Source: Sclerotiophoma versabilis (Eukaryota > Ascomycota > Dothideomycetes > Pleosporales > Didymellaceae). Taken from it: DNA of 64,000 nucleotides. Location: the NCBI GenBank assembly GCA_012274445.1, contig JAAROD010000015.1:1-64000 (forward strand), in the 5' to 3' direction. Shown here one piece after another: positions 14,101 through 25,804 of this stretch (the stretch's first letter is position 1; each line of letters opens with the position of its first letter). The notes under the pieces were generated by a model that ran no database searches, had not been told where the DNA came from, and saw only the letters and a list, made by a program, of their open reading frames with translations. Made by a program: the position numbers and the translations under genes.

Positions 14101-16960
14101 TAATTAATTATCTTTTATTATATACTAAAATTTGTTTTTACTATTAATTATATTATTTTTTACTATTATTTTATTATTAGTTTACTTTATTATTATTATA
14201 CTTTCTCTATTTAAATATTCTATTTCTATTTCTTATCTTCTCTTACTACTTCTTATCTATATTTAATCTAGCTACATAGTAACTTAACCTACTTTACTAT
14301 TCTCTACCTAAAGTACCTATACTACTTAGAGAAAGCTTTATCTTACTTTATATAACTTTACCTTATATAGTAATTTTATTACTATAGTCTCTACTATAGT
14401 TTTCTTATATACTATTAAAGAAATTACTACTACCTATACTTCTATAGTCTAAGAGTATAATAGTATTAATATTATTCTGCAGCCTAATAGTAATCTTACT
14501 CTTAAGCTAGCTACTTTAAGCTCTAGTAATAGTGTGCTTAAGGTAGGCATAGCTAGTAGCTACCTTCTTTTCTATATAAAGTTAGTTATTAGTACTAGTA
14601 CTTATATTAGTATTAATACTATTAAAGAACTGCTTAATAATAACTTCTATTATAATATTACCTAGAGTAGCCTTAAGATCTACTCTAATAGAACTATACT
14701 TAATTAGTTATACTAATTATATACTAATATTATTACTAATAATTTTATCTAGAGTGTCTAAGCTCTGCCTAATATACTAAAGACTTATAATTATATTTTT
14801 ACTATATATATCTTCTATACTATTCTACTTTATACTTAAATATTAGTAATATATAACCTTTATAAACTACTTTCTTCTAATAGTTATATTATTATAGATA
14901 TAAACACGTAATATATTAGTAATAAGCTACTAGCTAATTAGGCTAATATACTAGTATAATCTTAAGTTAACTCTAGTTATATAGAAGCTCCTAGTGCTCT
15001 TATCTACTTAGAGCTATACTATATTCTTACTCTTATATAGGTTAAAGTAGTTATTATAGTAACCTAGCTCGGCCTAGAGACTATATAGCTTACTTCTAGA
15101 AAGCAGGCTAAGAAGGCTGCTAAGTAAGTATAACTTACTATAATTAACTATTACTCTACTAGTAAGAGTAATTAATTTAGGCTTCTTATAGGTACCTACT
15201 CTGCCTTAGATACTAAACTTAATTATTATACTCTATAAGATATATAGCACCTTATAAATTTACGTATATAATAACTAGCCTTCTACTATATAGAATATAT
15301 ATTAGAGGAAATAGTCTACTATAAGTCTAAGTTAAAATAGTAGTAGAATACTTCTATATAATACTAGTATATAGTATATAAAGCTGTTTAGTGCTGTATA
15401 AAAAGTAAAGTAGCCTAGATTATAGCCTCTTATACTTAGAGTATACTATATATTATAGAATCTCTATAAATAAGTATAATAGTAGTTTTATATTATACTT
15501 AAGTTAGAACTATATTAAGAATAGAAAGAGAATTAGTAATTTAGTTATATAAACAGTCCTTCTTAGCTATTATAATTAACTAAATAAATAAATAAATCTA
15601 TTATAAGTTATAATTCTTCTTAAATTTATTTATAGTATAGTAGTACGCCTTAGTCTACACTTAGAATTTATAATACCTAGACTTATTATTATATTTAATA
15701 AACTTAGTAAAAGCCTCTTCTTCTTCTTCTATAGAGATATAACTAAGCTGTTTAGTTTAGAGGCACTAGTCTTAATCTTAATTAGATAGGTTAGTATCTA
15801 CCTTATAAAAAGTATTAGCTTATATACTAATTAATACTTTCTATATATAGAAATACTCTTTAGCTTTATATTTATAAAACTTCTTAGCTTTAATCTTTTT
15901 AGCTTCTTTCTTATTTTATATAAACCTATTAGTAATATAGTAATAGATATCTTATTAGGCTGTATATTATTAGATTAATAGTAATATATATTAAAGATTA
16001 TAATTACTAATTTTCTATTTAACTTTATTATATATATTAAGCAGGGTTTTATTAGTAGAGAGCTTAATAAAATCTTAGAAAATTACTACCTCTTTAGGCT
16101 TATACTTAGCTATATTATATATAATAAGGGCTAGTTCTCTTCTTATATATAAATAATTACTATATCTATTAAAGATAATAGAAAGAAGGCCTTACTAAAC
16201 TATATAATATTAATCTTTATAATTATATTATTTTATTAATTATACTTACTAGTCTCTTTTCTCTATATAGTAAAGAGAAGTATAAGTTACTAGTTAGAGA
16301 AGAATATAAAATCTTATATATAATAGGTATTAAAGAGTATATTAATATTTATAGTTATAGTATAGTTATATTTATAGTAGGTTAAGTTATTTTAGTAGGT
16401 TAGAGATATAGAAGATTAGAGTAGAGCTAAAGAAAAGAATTATTTATATAGATATTTTTTTATATAGTTACAGTAATAAAATTATAATAAATAAGGTAAA
16501 TAATTACGTATAGTAAGCTAGTATATAAGTAGAATATATTATTATAAGAGTTTTTCTTTACTTACTTTCTATATATTAATATAGTAGAGAGTAGTATAAT
16601 TCTAGGTTTTATAAAGGAAGAAGTTAAAATCTACTTAGCTACTCTGCTAAATTTATAGGAGAGTATAGTCTTAGTTATAATAATAAATAAATTTAAATTA
16701 AAATAAAAAAAATCTTTATAAGAGGAATATATAATAATAATATATTATATAATAGTATTATAGGTTTATATAATAGCTTATAATATAGTATACTATCTAG
16801 TATATTAATATTATTTATATAGAATAAGGTAGAAAGAGAGGAAGAAGGTAGGTAATTCTAGCTTTTAAGAAAAATAAACCTAGAATTATATAAGAGGCCC
16901 TTTAGTTTAATAATAGATTTTAAACCTATATAGTAGGTAGAAATAGGATTAGTAGCTTAA
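8103..16960. other. RIP-degraded repeats, family not recognised
   Basis: Nearly 9 kb with no intact gene. Frames are broken throughout by TAG/TAA and the base usage is that of RIP. A plus-strand frame from about 12.9 to 14.1 kb is comparatively open: it starts with an Arg/Lys/Ser-rich stretch and continues for hundreds of codons with stops mostly attributable to CAG/CAA mutation, so it is probably the remains of a large transposon protein. I could not match it to RT, DDE transposase, integrase or helicase motifs. No LTR pair was found here by eye. Confidence 0.55.
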
Positions 16961-16967
16961 TTAATAT

Positions 16968-17586
16968 ATAGATTATTAGTCTTAATTATTAGATTCTTAG
17001 TTTATAGTAGAGGATTATTAGTCTTTAATTAATAGATTCTTGTTTTATAGTAGAGAATTATTAGCTTAATTAATAGATTCTTAGTTTATAGTAGAGAATT
17101 ATTAGTCTTAATTAATAGATTCTTAGTTTATAGTAGAGAATTATTAGCCTTAATTAGTAGATTCTTAGTTTATAGTAGAGAATTATTAGTTATATTATAG
17201 AATTATTAGTCTTAATTAATAGATTATTAGTTTTAATAAATAGATTATTAGTCTTAATTAGAGAATTATTAGTCTTAATTAAAGAATTATTAGTTATATT
17301 ACAGGATTATTAGTCTTAATTAGTAGATTATTAGTTTTAATAAATAGATTATTAGTCTTAATTAGTAGATTATTAGTTTTAATAAATAGATTATTAGTCT
17401 TAATTAGTAGATTATTAGTTTTAATAAATAGATTATTAGTCTTAATTAGTAGATTATTAGTTTTAATAAATAGATTATTAGTCTTAATTAGTAGATTATT
17501 AGTTTTAATAAATAGATTATTAGTCTTAATTAGTAGATTATTAGTTTTAATAAATAGATTATTAGTCTTAATTAGTAGATTATTAG
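16968..17586. repeat. 42-bp minisatellite with two variant blocks
   Basis: About 15 tandem copies of a 42-bp unit. The left block (to about 17190) uses units starting ATTAATAGATTCTTAG. The right block (about 17300-17586) uses units starting ATTAGTAGATTATTAG and is highly homogeneous over seven or so copies. A short mixed zone joins them. The unit length is a multiple of three, but every frame carries stops, so a coding origin is not evident. The homogeneity of the right block suggests recent expansion. Confidence 0.9.
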
Positions 17587-17589
17587 CTA

Positions 17590-18350
17590 AATTTATAGCT
17601 ACTAATTAGCATATACGTACTAGCTTAGCACAGATTACTATTAGGAATCTAAAAACCTAATATATATAGGCTATAGACTACTATCTAGAGTATAATATAC
17701 CTTAAAGTACTATAATCTATACTAGCTACTAAATAATTACTAGCAGTATATATACTTATAACTATCTTCTAACTATATCTATATTACCTTTTCTTAAGTC
17801 TAGCTAGAGTACCTCTACTTCTTTTTTACTAACTACCTATTATAATATTAATACTAGTATATCTTAATTAAATCTATAGTTCTTATAATATACTAATACT
17901 ACTCTATTTCTAGTAAATATAGTAGTTTATTATTATAAACTAGTAGCTATAGAATAGAGTTAATACTATTACTTAGTATTTCTAACTTAATAGAGTACTA
18001 TAGTAAGTTTACTTATCTATATATAGTATTTCTAATAGCTTTAGCTTTTTTTTATAGCTACTTATATAGCTTCTATAAGTAGCTCTTAATCTAATCTAGC
18101 TATATAGTATACTAGTACTCTCTATATACTATAACCTAGTACTTAGCTAAGTACTTAAAGTATTAATTCTTAATACCTTTTACTAATATATTAGTAATAT
18201 ACTATTATTTCTATTCTATACTATAAACCTACTTCTTATTATTAGGTTATATTAAGTTTTATACTCTAGCCTTTATATTAGCTTATAATATATAAACTAA
18301 TTTTTATTTAGGCTATTACTTTAGTCTAAAGGCTTAGTATAATATAATAG
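17590..18350. other. RIP-degraded DNA left of the Copia insertion
   Basis: No gene is visible. It was probably contiguous with the DNA after 25804 before the Copia element inserted, since the same AATAG pentamer borders both sides. Confidence 0.6.
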
Positions 18351-18642
18351 TATTGCATAAGCAAGCTGCTAGCTTACTACTAGGCTAAGTAAGGTGTTAT
18401 TATATTAGAGCTAGGTATTACCTAAAGTATAAGCCTGTATACCTAAGCTTATAGCTAACTCTTAAGAAGCTTAGTAGTTAAGCTAACTATAGTTAAGCAA
18501 ACCTACTACTACCTATAAGCTTAATTCTAGAGTTATATAACTAATAATATTTTCTTTATATATAAATAGTTATTATATCTAGATAGATAGGTACTAATTA
18601 ATTATTTAATTACCTAAGTATTATACTATAAGCTTATTAATA
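18351..18642 (+). repeat. 5' LTR of the Copia element
   Basis: A 292-bp repeat beginning TATTGCATAAGC and ending ATTAATA, consistent with TGTT...AACA before RIP. It is nearly identical to 25508-25799. Confidence 0.92.
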
Positions 18643-20779
18643 GTTATAAGCCTAGCTTCTGAAGAGTAGTAGATCTCTCTGCGCACTTAGCTAATTAAGC
18701 CTTTTAGATAATACTTAACTACTCTAATTAAAACTCTCTTTTACCCTACTACTAAACTAAATAATAGGTAAGCTAGTTAAATATAGCTTATAAGCTTTAT
18801 TAGCTATACTAGCTAGTGCCTACTAGCTGCGCTCTAGAAATAACTAGCCTAATTAGTATATTTAGCTTACCTAGCACGCTAAGCTATGCAATATATAGGA
18901 TCTTATTAACCTAGACACCTCTAATACGCTAGGTATGCATAAAGAAGCCTCTAAGCTGCCTACTATTAGCTTAATTACAGAGCTAGGAGCTGCTAGGTAT
19001 CTATTAACTAGCTTAACCTATAATAACTACCTACATGCACAAGCTACCTATAGCTAGTCTACCTAACCTACTAAAGCGTAATTAAGCCCTAAGGCATACA
19101 ACTATAAGCTTATAAAATATAAAATACAAATAAGTAAGTAGGCTGCTAAGGCAGAGCATCTTTAGAAACTATAGAACTAGGTTATTACTACAGTAGCTCT
19201 ATTAATTATCTTACTAGTAATAGTGCAGCTTATTACTAATAATAAGACTATACTATAATTACTTATATAAGCACTATACTAAGAGCTTACTTCTACTATA
19301 CTAAGTACTAAGAACTAAGTTAGGGCAGAGTATAGAGCCTACCTTAGAGCAGCTAGGTAAGGATAAGCTACTTTATAAGACTAGTACTAGAAGTAGTTAT
19401 ACCTATATATAAGAGCTAAGTCTTATAAGCTTATAGAAGTTAATAGAGAGCTTACTATTTAAGATTTTCTTAATATATTAGAGTATAGAATTACTCTAGA
19501 ATAGGCTTATACTATACACTAAAGAATTATCTAGAATACTATTCTAGAGCTTAAAACACTTAATTTAGACTAAGTAAGTAGAGTCTTTAGTAGCTTAATA
19601 TATAAATATATAATTAGGTTAGATAAAAATAACCTAGAGGTATTTACAACCTTTAGTAATTAATTAGACGCCTAAGGAGCTTCTGCAGGGAAGCCTAACA
19701 GCTTAAGTTTAAAATAAATAGGCTATAGTTACCCCTATAAGACTAAGAGTTATACCTACCTATAGAAACTAACATAGTACTAAGTACTTAAGACTATAGT
19801 AATAGGCTTGTCTTTACTCTTATATAGACTAGAAGACTAAGCTTATTAGTAAATACTCTAGAAGCTTAATTATAGGGAGTTTAAAGACCTTAAGAAGAAA
19901 ATTAAGCAACTTAGCTAGTACTTAAAAACTTACTACTTAATCTAGGCCTTAGAAGGTCCCTAACTAGTAGCTAGGATACTATAAGTTAAGTTTCTAGGCA
20001 ATGTACAAGCAGCTCTAATTAACCTAAGAATAATAAGTACTCTTAGTAACACCTAGCTAATAAGAGAGACTCTAGGGGTGTATAACCTTATAGATTTTAA
20101 CGCTTATCTGCTCTCTAAAAGTATAATTCTAGATAATAAAGCTGCTACGCACCTAGTTAACAGTGCTAAGCACCTTATACCTAGGTCTTTCTGCCTATCT
20201 AATCCTAGTAACACTATAGAGGCAGGCACCTAAGCGTTTTCTATAGTAGGCTAAGGAGCTTATTTACTAAAGAATGCTCTTTATAAGAAGCACGGCCTAT
20301 ATACTAAGAACCTACTTCTTTAGAATATTATTATAGTTAAAGGTTTCTATATTAATATTATCTTAGAAGCTTAATTATAAGAAAAGAGGGTATAGTACCT
20401 AGAGCTTAATAGTACCCTGTAGGTAGGATATATTAAAGACCTTAATATAAGCATTATATGTGCTACCCTATAGTGCGCTTATAACTTTACTTTTCTTAAA
20501 TATAAACCTCTTTCTTACTATTCTATAAGCCTTTTAAATATAGTAATAATAAAACAATTATATAACTTCTATCTCTATAGCTTAAGTAAGGGCCTTTAGC
20601 ATACTAGAGCTAGCTACCTTAGCCTAGAAGCTCTATAAGCACTTATAAAGTGCGTGCGCAGTATATATATAGCTAGAGTACTCTAGAAGAATTATAAGAG
20701 TTATATAATAACCTACGCTAAGCAGGTAGTATTATAAAGAAAGTATAAGAAACTAGCTTACCTCTTCTAGCAAATTAGC

Positions 20780-21400
20780 TAGGACCTATTTAATATGCCT
20801 CTAGGCTATAGAGGTAAGTTATAAATACTTTTAATTAAAGAGTACTATAGTAGGAAGCTCTTTATATACCTACTATAGAAAAAGACTTAAATTAAAATTC
20901 TCTAAGTTCTTACTAATTTTTTAAGCTAGGTAGCTACTTAGTATAAGCTTAAAATCTGCAAGATTAGCTAAGACAATAACATAGCTATACTACTATAGCA
21001 AGAGAGCTCTGTATATAAGCGCTAGGCGCTTAATATAGAGATTAATATTAAGTATATACCTCTCTATATATATAAGCTAAATAGCGCAGTAGAGAGAGGT
21101 AGATAGAAGATAATTACTAAGTTAATAAAAATAAGAAGCAGTATAAACCTACCTAAGAAGCTCTAGCTAGAGGTTATTATAGCTGCTATATAGCTCTATA
21201 ATATAAGGCCTACGCACTTAAATAAGCTATATAGCCTAAATAAGGAGCTTAATTAGTAGTTTATATAGTACTTTTAATAGTACTAACCTAAGCAGGTAAG
21301 AGTACTTATAGCTAATCTAAGACCTAATTAGAGCAGAATATATGCATATAGCTGCTAAGCGTATCTCTTAAATAAGAAATAAGCAGCTAGCTATAATAGA
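20780..21400 (+). pseudogene. Copia integrase domain, degenerate
   Basis: The plus-strand frame reads with RIP stops through a typical Copia integrase core: an LFNMPLGYRG-like segment, then EYYSRKLFIYLL, QVATQYKLKICKI, DNNIAILLQQES and LNSAVERGR. These correspond to the regions around the first Asp, the second Asp (DN) and the catalytic Glu of the DDE integrase (ERG). In-frame stops and Asp-to-Asn changes make it inactive. It lies upstream of the reverse transcriptase, which fixes the element as Ty1/Copia. Confidence 0.8.
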
Positions 21401-22399
21401 AGAAGCTTTAAAGTTACTCTAAGAGGTTATATTAGTTACTTTATTAGTTATTAAGCTTCTAATATATACTGTATATAAGTACTCTAACTTAACTAGGTAA
21501 TTACAACGCGTAATATAACCTTTAATAAGGAGCTCTTTTATAACTAGGTTAATAAGTTAACTATACTTCTAGTTATAGAAGTAGTAAAGGTTATAAAAGT
21601 TGTCTATAAGCCTAGTAAGATAGTAAATATAGAAGAAGTAATTAAGCTTCTTATTACTAAGAAAGAAGATCTATTACTTAAATTACCCTCTACGTAACAG
21701 CTTAGAGGTAAGCCTTTAGAAGAAGCTTAATTAGTAGAAGGCTAGTCTAGTAATAAGTAAGCTTCTAAGGTAGAGACTATATAATTAGTTAGCTTAGCTA
21801 GTAAACTAATAGAGATCCGCGTAGGGCACTAAGAACTAGGCCTTCTCTCCTCTAACCTAACACTAGAACCTAAGCAGCTAGCAGCAGGCAGAGAAGCTCC
21901 TATAGAGGAGCACCTGTCTAGAAGCTTATAGAAAGAATACTCTACTATTAAAGAAAAGAGCCCCCTAGTAGGTAATAAGGATCGCAATAATCTACTAATA
22001 AGAAGACCTAACTCTCTAATTGTTCTTATACCTTCTTAGAGATTAACAAGAGCAGGTAAACTAACTATAAGCTATGCTAATTAGTATAGAACTATTAGCC
22101 TACTAATATAATTAAGCTGCAGGCTACGTAACTAAAAGCGTAATAAGCTTAGAAAAGATAATAAAGTAGGTATATATACTATAATAAGCTTAATAGAGTA
22201 AGATAGTTACCTTTAGCTACTTAGAAGCTTATTTAATTATATAAATAAGTATAGAAACTAGAGAAGAGATCTTATTATAATCTATACAGTTATTATAGCC
22301 TTAGTAATAAGGTTAGAGAAACTATTAGCTAAAAATAGGTAGTAGGTATACTATAACTAGCTCCCTTTAGTTTCTAATATATAGAAAGAGCTTACTAAT

Positions 22400-23150
22400 T
22401 ACCCTCTAGGTGCTCTATTCTGCTAGGCCTATATAAAAGAGATTACAACACTTACTAAGAAAAATACCTAGAAAGAAATAGATAAAACAAGCTCCTAGGC
22501 TAGAGCCCTACTACTTAAATAGGTATTTACTTATAAGCTTAATTAGGATAGCTACTTTATAAAATATAAAGCTAGGATATATATATACAGAGACCTCTAG
22601 GTAAAGAATTTAATTAAGTTAACCTATACTATAACACTTACTATAAGGTCCTTCTATACTATAGTTACTATAGTAGCTTAGTTTAATTTAGAGCTGCTGT
22701 AGTATAATATAAGCAGCGCGTTTCTTAATACAAGCTACTAAGACTAGCTACTAGTACTATATAAGCTGCCTAATAAATTTAAGAAGCTTAAGCAGGTAGT
22801 ACTACTACTATAGGCTCTATATAGTCTCTAGAACTCCCCTATCCTATAGTATAAGAAGCTATCTAGCACCCTTTAGAAGCTTAGTTTAATAGTATTAAAA
22901 GAAGAGCTATACTTATTCTTTAATAATAAGCAAAAAATCGTCTTACTCTTCTATATTAATAATATTCTTCTTACCTATTATAAGAATAATTAAGTAACTA
23001 CAGAGTAGTTAATAAGCTTATTAATAGCTAAATATTAAATTATAGATTATAGAGCTGCTAAATAGTTCTTAGAAGTTTATATTATATAAGATTAAGCAGC
23101 TTAAGTAATAATACTTACTTATAACTTCTATATTAAGAAGCTTACTACTA
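22400..23150 (+). pseudogene. Copia reverse transcriptase domain, degenerate
   Basis: Around 22940-22985 the frame reads VLLFYINNILLTYYKN, matching the Copia box FYVDDILL. Both catalytic Asp codons are AAT (22958-22963). The reading frame on either side is Copia-like but carries TAG stops at former CAG codons. It is followed by the RNase H region in the same orientation. Confidence 0.85.
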
Positions 23151-23299
23151 AGTTTAAGGTTTTAGAGAAGAGGTTACTTCTAAGCATCTCTTTTTCTATA
23201 ATTAAGCTTTAGAAGCATACAGGAGCAGCTTTAAAGCAAGAAATTAAGGCTTATTAGAAGTAGGTAGAGTTAATATTATATACTATAATTATAATATAG

Positions 23300-23830
23300 C
23301 TAGACGTTACATATACAGCTTCTTAGCTATCTTACTATCTTATAAATTCTAGAGCTACTTACTTCTAAGCAGCTGCTTAAGTTATTAGCTACCTATATAG
23401 AACTAAGCACCTAGGTATATAGTATAGAGCTTATTTAGGTAGCTAGCTTCTTATATGCAGAGACGCTTTATTTACTAATAATAGTAAATTACGTTAATTA
23501 TCTTAGAGGTATATTATATAGCTCTTTAGCAGCCTAATTATATAGAAGGCAGCTAGGTAGTCTATAGTAAGTACCTTAATAACTAAAGCTAAACTGCTAG
23601 CTCTTAAGTATATAGCTAAAGAGAGTACTACTAAAGCAATTTCTCTATAAGCTCTGCCTTAACCTAGAGGTTACTTAGGAGATATTCTGTAATAATTAGC
23701 AAACTATATAGTTAGTAGTAGAAGAAAGTAAGCAGCTTACTACCTAGCTGCGCTATATAGATATATAGAATATATAGCTTAAATAAGAGTATATAAAAGG
23801 TACCTTTATAGTAACCTATATAAAAATAAG
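23300..23830 (+). pseudogene. Copia RNase H domain, degenerate
   Basis: The frame contains ALFTNNSKL, then LFSSLII-KAAR and a TLITKAKLLALKYIAKEST stretch. These align with the Copia RNase H features FADN, the K-LFGGPI-W-A segment and the TTSTTEAELLAL segment. RIP stops interrupt it. Homologous segments occur at about 49.1-49.7 kb (plus) and about 61.8-62.3 kb (minus), each followed by a conserved stretch with a short hairpin-like AGCGCTT inverted pair. Confidence 0.82.
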
Positions 23831-23849
23831 TAAGATACCTGCTAACAGG

Positions 23850-25507
23850 TTAATAAAAGCGCTTCCTAGGCAGGCTTATAAGCGCTTTTTAACCTACCTA
23901 AACCTTTATAATATAAATAGTAAGGTATAATAGGTTATAGAGTTATAAAAAGAGTAGTTAAAAGAGAGAGTAAATAATTAATTTAACTGCTAGAGAGGAC
24001 AACCCCCTTCTCTTAGGTGCCTGCTACTAAACTCCTAAATCTAGAGCTTCTCTCTTAGTCTCTGTTAAAACTATAACCCTCTGCTAGAAGCTCCTTTATT
24101 ACGCGCTAAGTAACGTGCAGGTCTATAGACCTCTATAAGCTTATTAGCACTAAACTATATTATAGAGAAAGAATAGTAACCTATAGAAGTAGTTACACCT
24201 CTAGACGCTAGCAGCTTATTAGTAAGAGTAATACTAACTGCCTTAAGAGAGCTAGAGCTATAAGAGCTGTTAGTTTATATACTATAAGCTTAAGAAGCTC
24301 TAGAACCTATATAGAGTAACAGGAATACTCTAAAGAGCACTAGAAGCAGCAGCAGGCGCAGGGGCTAGCGTTAGCTACGTTATAGCACTGTGCAGCTAAG
24401 CTGTTAACTAGTAGAGTATGCACACAGCCTAAGTAGAGCACAGTTCTACGCTTACCCTACGCAGTACCTATAACAGGTATAATAGTAGTAGTAGTAGTAG
24501 TAGAGGCAGAAGCTAGCAGAGGCGGAGGTAGAGGCAGCAGCAGCAGCAGAAGAGGCAGCTAGAGGGGGGGCAGCAGCAACAGGTAAGAAGAGAGGGGGCT
24601 AGGGTCTCTAATAGAGCCTAGGGGCCTAGCAGAAGAAGCTTAAATAGCTAAAGCTAAACTACTAATACCTAAAGGTAAGACTAAGTAGTAGAGGCAGGTA
24701 GTAAGCGCGCAAGGCGCAAAGAGTAGAGCATAGGTAGTAGCAGCATAGTTAGTAGTAGCAGCAGCAGCATAGCAGTGCTTAGTATTAGTAGTAGTAGCAG
24801 TAGTAGTGCGCGTAAGGCGCTTAGACTTAGGTTCTTTCTATCTAAAGTTAGCTAAATAGTTAAAAAGAGCCTAGAAAAGCTGCATAAGAAGCTTTATTAG
24901 AAGCTGTCTAAGCTAGTAGAAAAAGAGCAGCTGCCTTCTAGCTATAACTTAAGCTTAAATAATAAGTTATAAGTAACTTAAGAGGTATAAGAAGCTTAAG
25001 AAGCTTATAGTAAGCAGCTAAATAGGCAGAAGAAGCTTAAATTAAGAGTAAAATAAGAGAGTACTTATAGCTATAGTAATAGACTTAGAGATAGTTAAAA
25101 TTAGTAGAAGAGGCTAATTATATAATAATTAGCCCTAGTAAAGGTAAAGTAAGCTACTTACTCTATACCTATACTGCTTATTACTATAAGACATTATATA
25201 AAAACTCTAACTATAAATAAACTAGGTAATAGAGAAGTTAAAATTAAGTAGATAGTATATAGTTAAGCTATATGTTTTAAGTTAAGTATCTAGTAATATA
25301 CAGAGCTACTTAATATTATAAAGTTAAAGTAGAAGTATAAACTAATATAAAAAGTTTACGCTAGCAAAATAAGCTTCTCTAATAATAATTAGAAGCTTAA
25401 AACAGCGCCTTATATAGAAAGTATAATAATTACTACTAAATAAAGTAATAAGCTATATAGTAGTTTATTAGACGCTTCTTTATTTATAGAAGACTGTCTA
25501 AGGGGTA
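23850..25507 (+). other. Extra 3' region of the Copia element with coiled-coil-like frame
   Basis: Some 1.6 kb lie between the RNase H and the 3' LTR, where most Copia elements have little sequence. The region contains GTA/GCA/GGC microsatellite stretches (24480-24560 and 24730-24820). It then has a plus-strand frame (about 24840-25130) reading as a Lys/Glu/Leu-rich, coiled-coil-like polypeptide once RIP stops are discounted, for example KKSLEKLHKKLY and LSKLVEKEQLPSSYNLSLNN. The other two Copia elements in the window have a related segment in the same place. It may be an accessory ORF; the product is unknown. Confidence 0.5.
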
Positions 25508-25799
25508 TATTATATAAGTAAGCTACTAGCTTACTACTAGGCTAAGTAAGGTATTATTATATTAGAGCTAGGTATTACCTAAAGTATAAGCCTATGCACC
25601 TAAGCTTATAGCTAACCTTTAAGAAGCTTAGTAGTTAAGCTAACTATAGTTAAGCAGACCTACTACTACCTATAAGCTTAATTCTAGAGTTATATAACTA
25701 ATAATATTTCCTTTATATATAAATAGTTATTATATCTAGATAGATAGGCACTAATTAATTATTTAATTACCTAAGTATTATACTGCAAGCTTATTAACA
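25508..25799 (+). repeat. 3' LTR of the Copia element
   Basis: A 292-bp repeat matching 18351-18642. It starts after the purine tract AAGGGGTA and ends TTATTAACA. It is followed by the AATAG target duplication. Confidence 0.92.
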
Positions 25800-25804
25800 A
25801 ATAG

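Larger units (their letters stand above)
18351..25799 (+). mobile_element. Full-length, RIP-dead Ty1/Copia LTR retrotransposon
   Basis: A 7.45-kb element with 292-bp LTRs at 18351-18642 and 25508-25799 and a perfect 5-bp target duplication AATAG (18346-18350 and 25800-25804). Order on the plus strand is gag-like region, integrase (about 20.78-21.4 kb), reverse transcriptase (about 22.4-23.15 kb) and RNase H (about 23.3-23.83 kb). Integrase before reverse transcriptase is diagnostic of Copia. A purine tract AAGGGGTA lies directly before the 3' LTR. Every frame is broken by TAG/TAA and both aspartates of the RT box are mutated. An extra 1.6 kb lies between RNase H and the 3' LTR. This copy is somewhat less RIP-damaged than its surroundings, keeping patches of CAG and GC-rich sequence. 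Confidence 0.94.
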
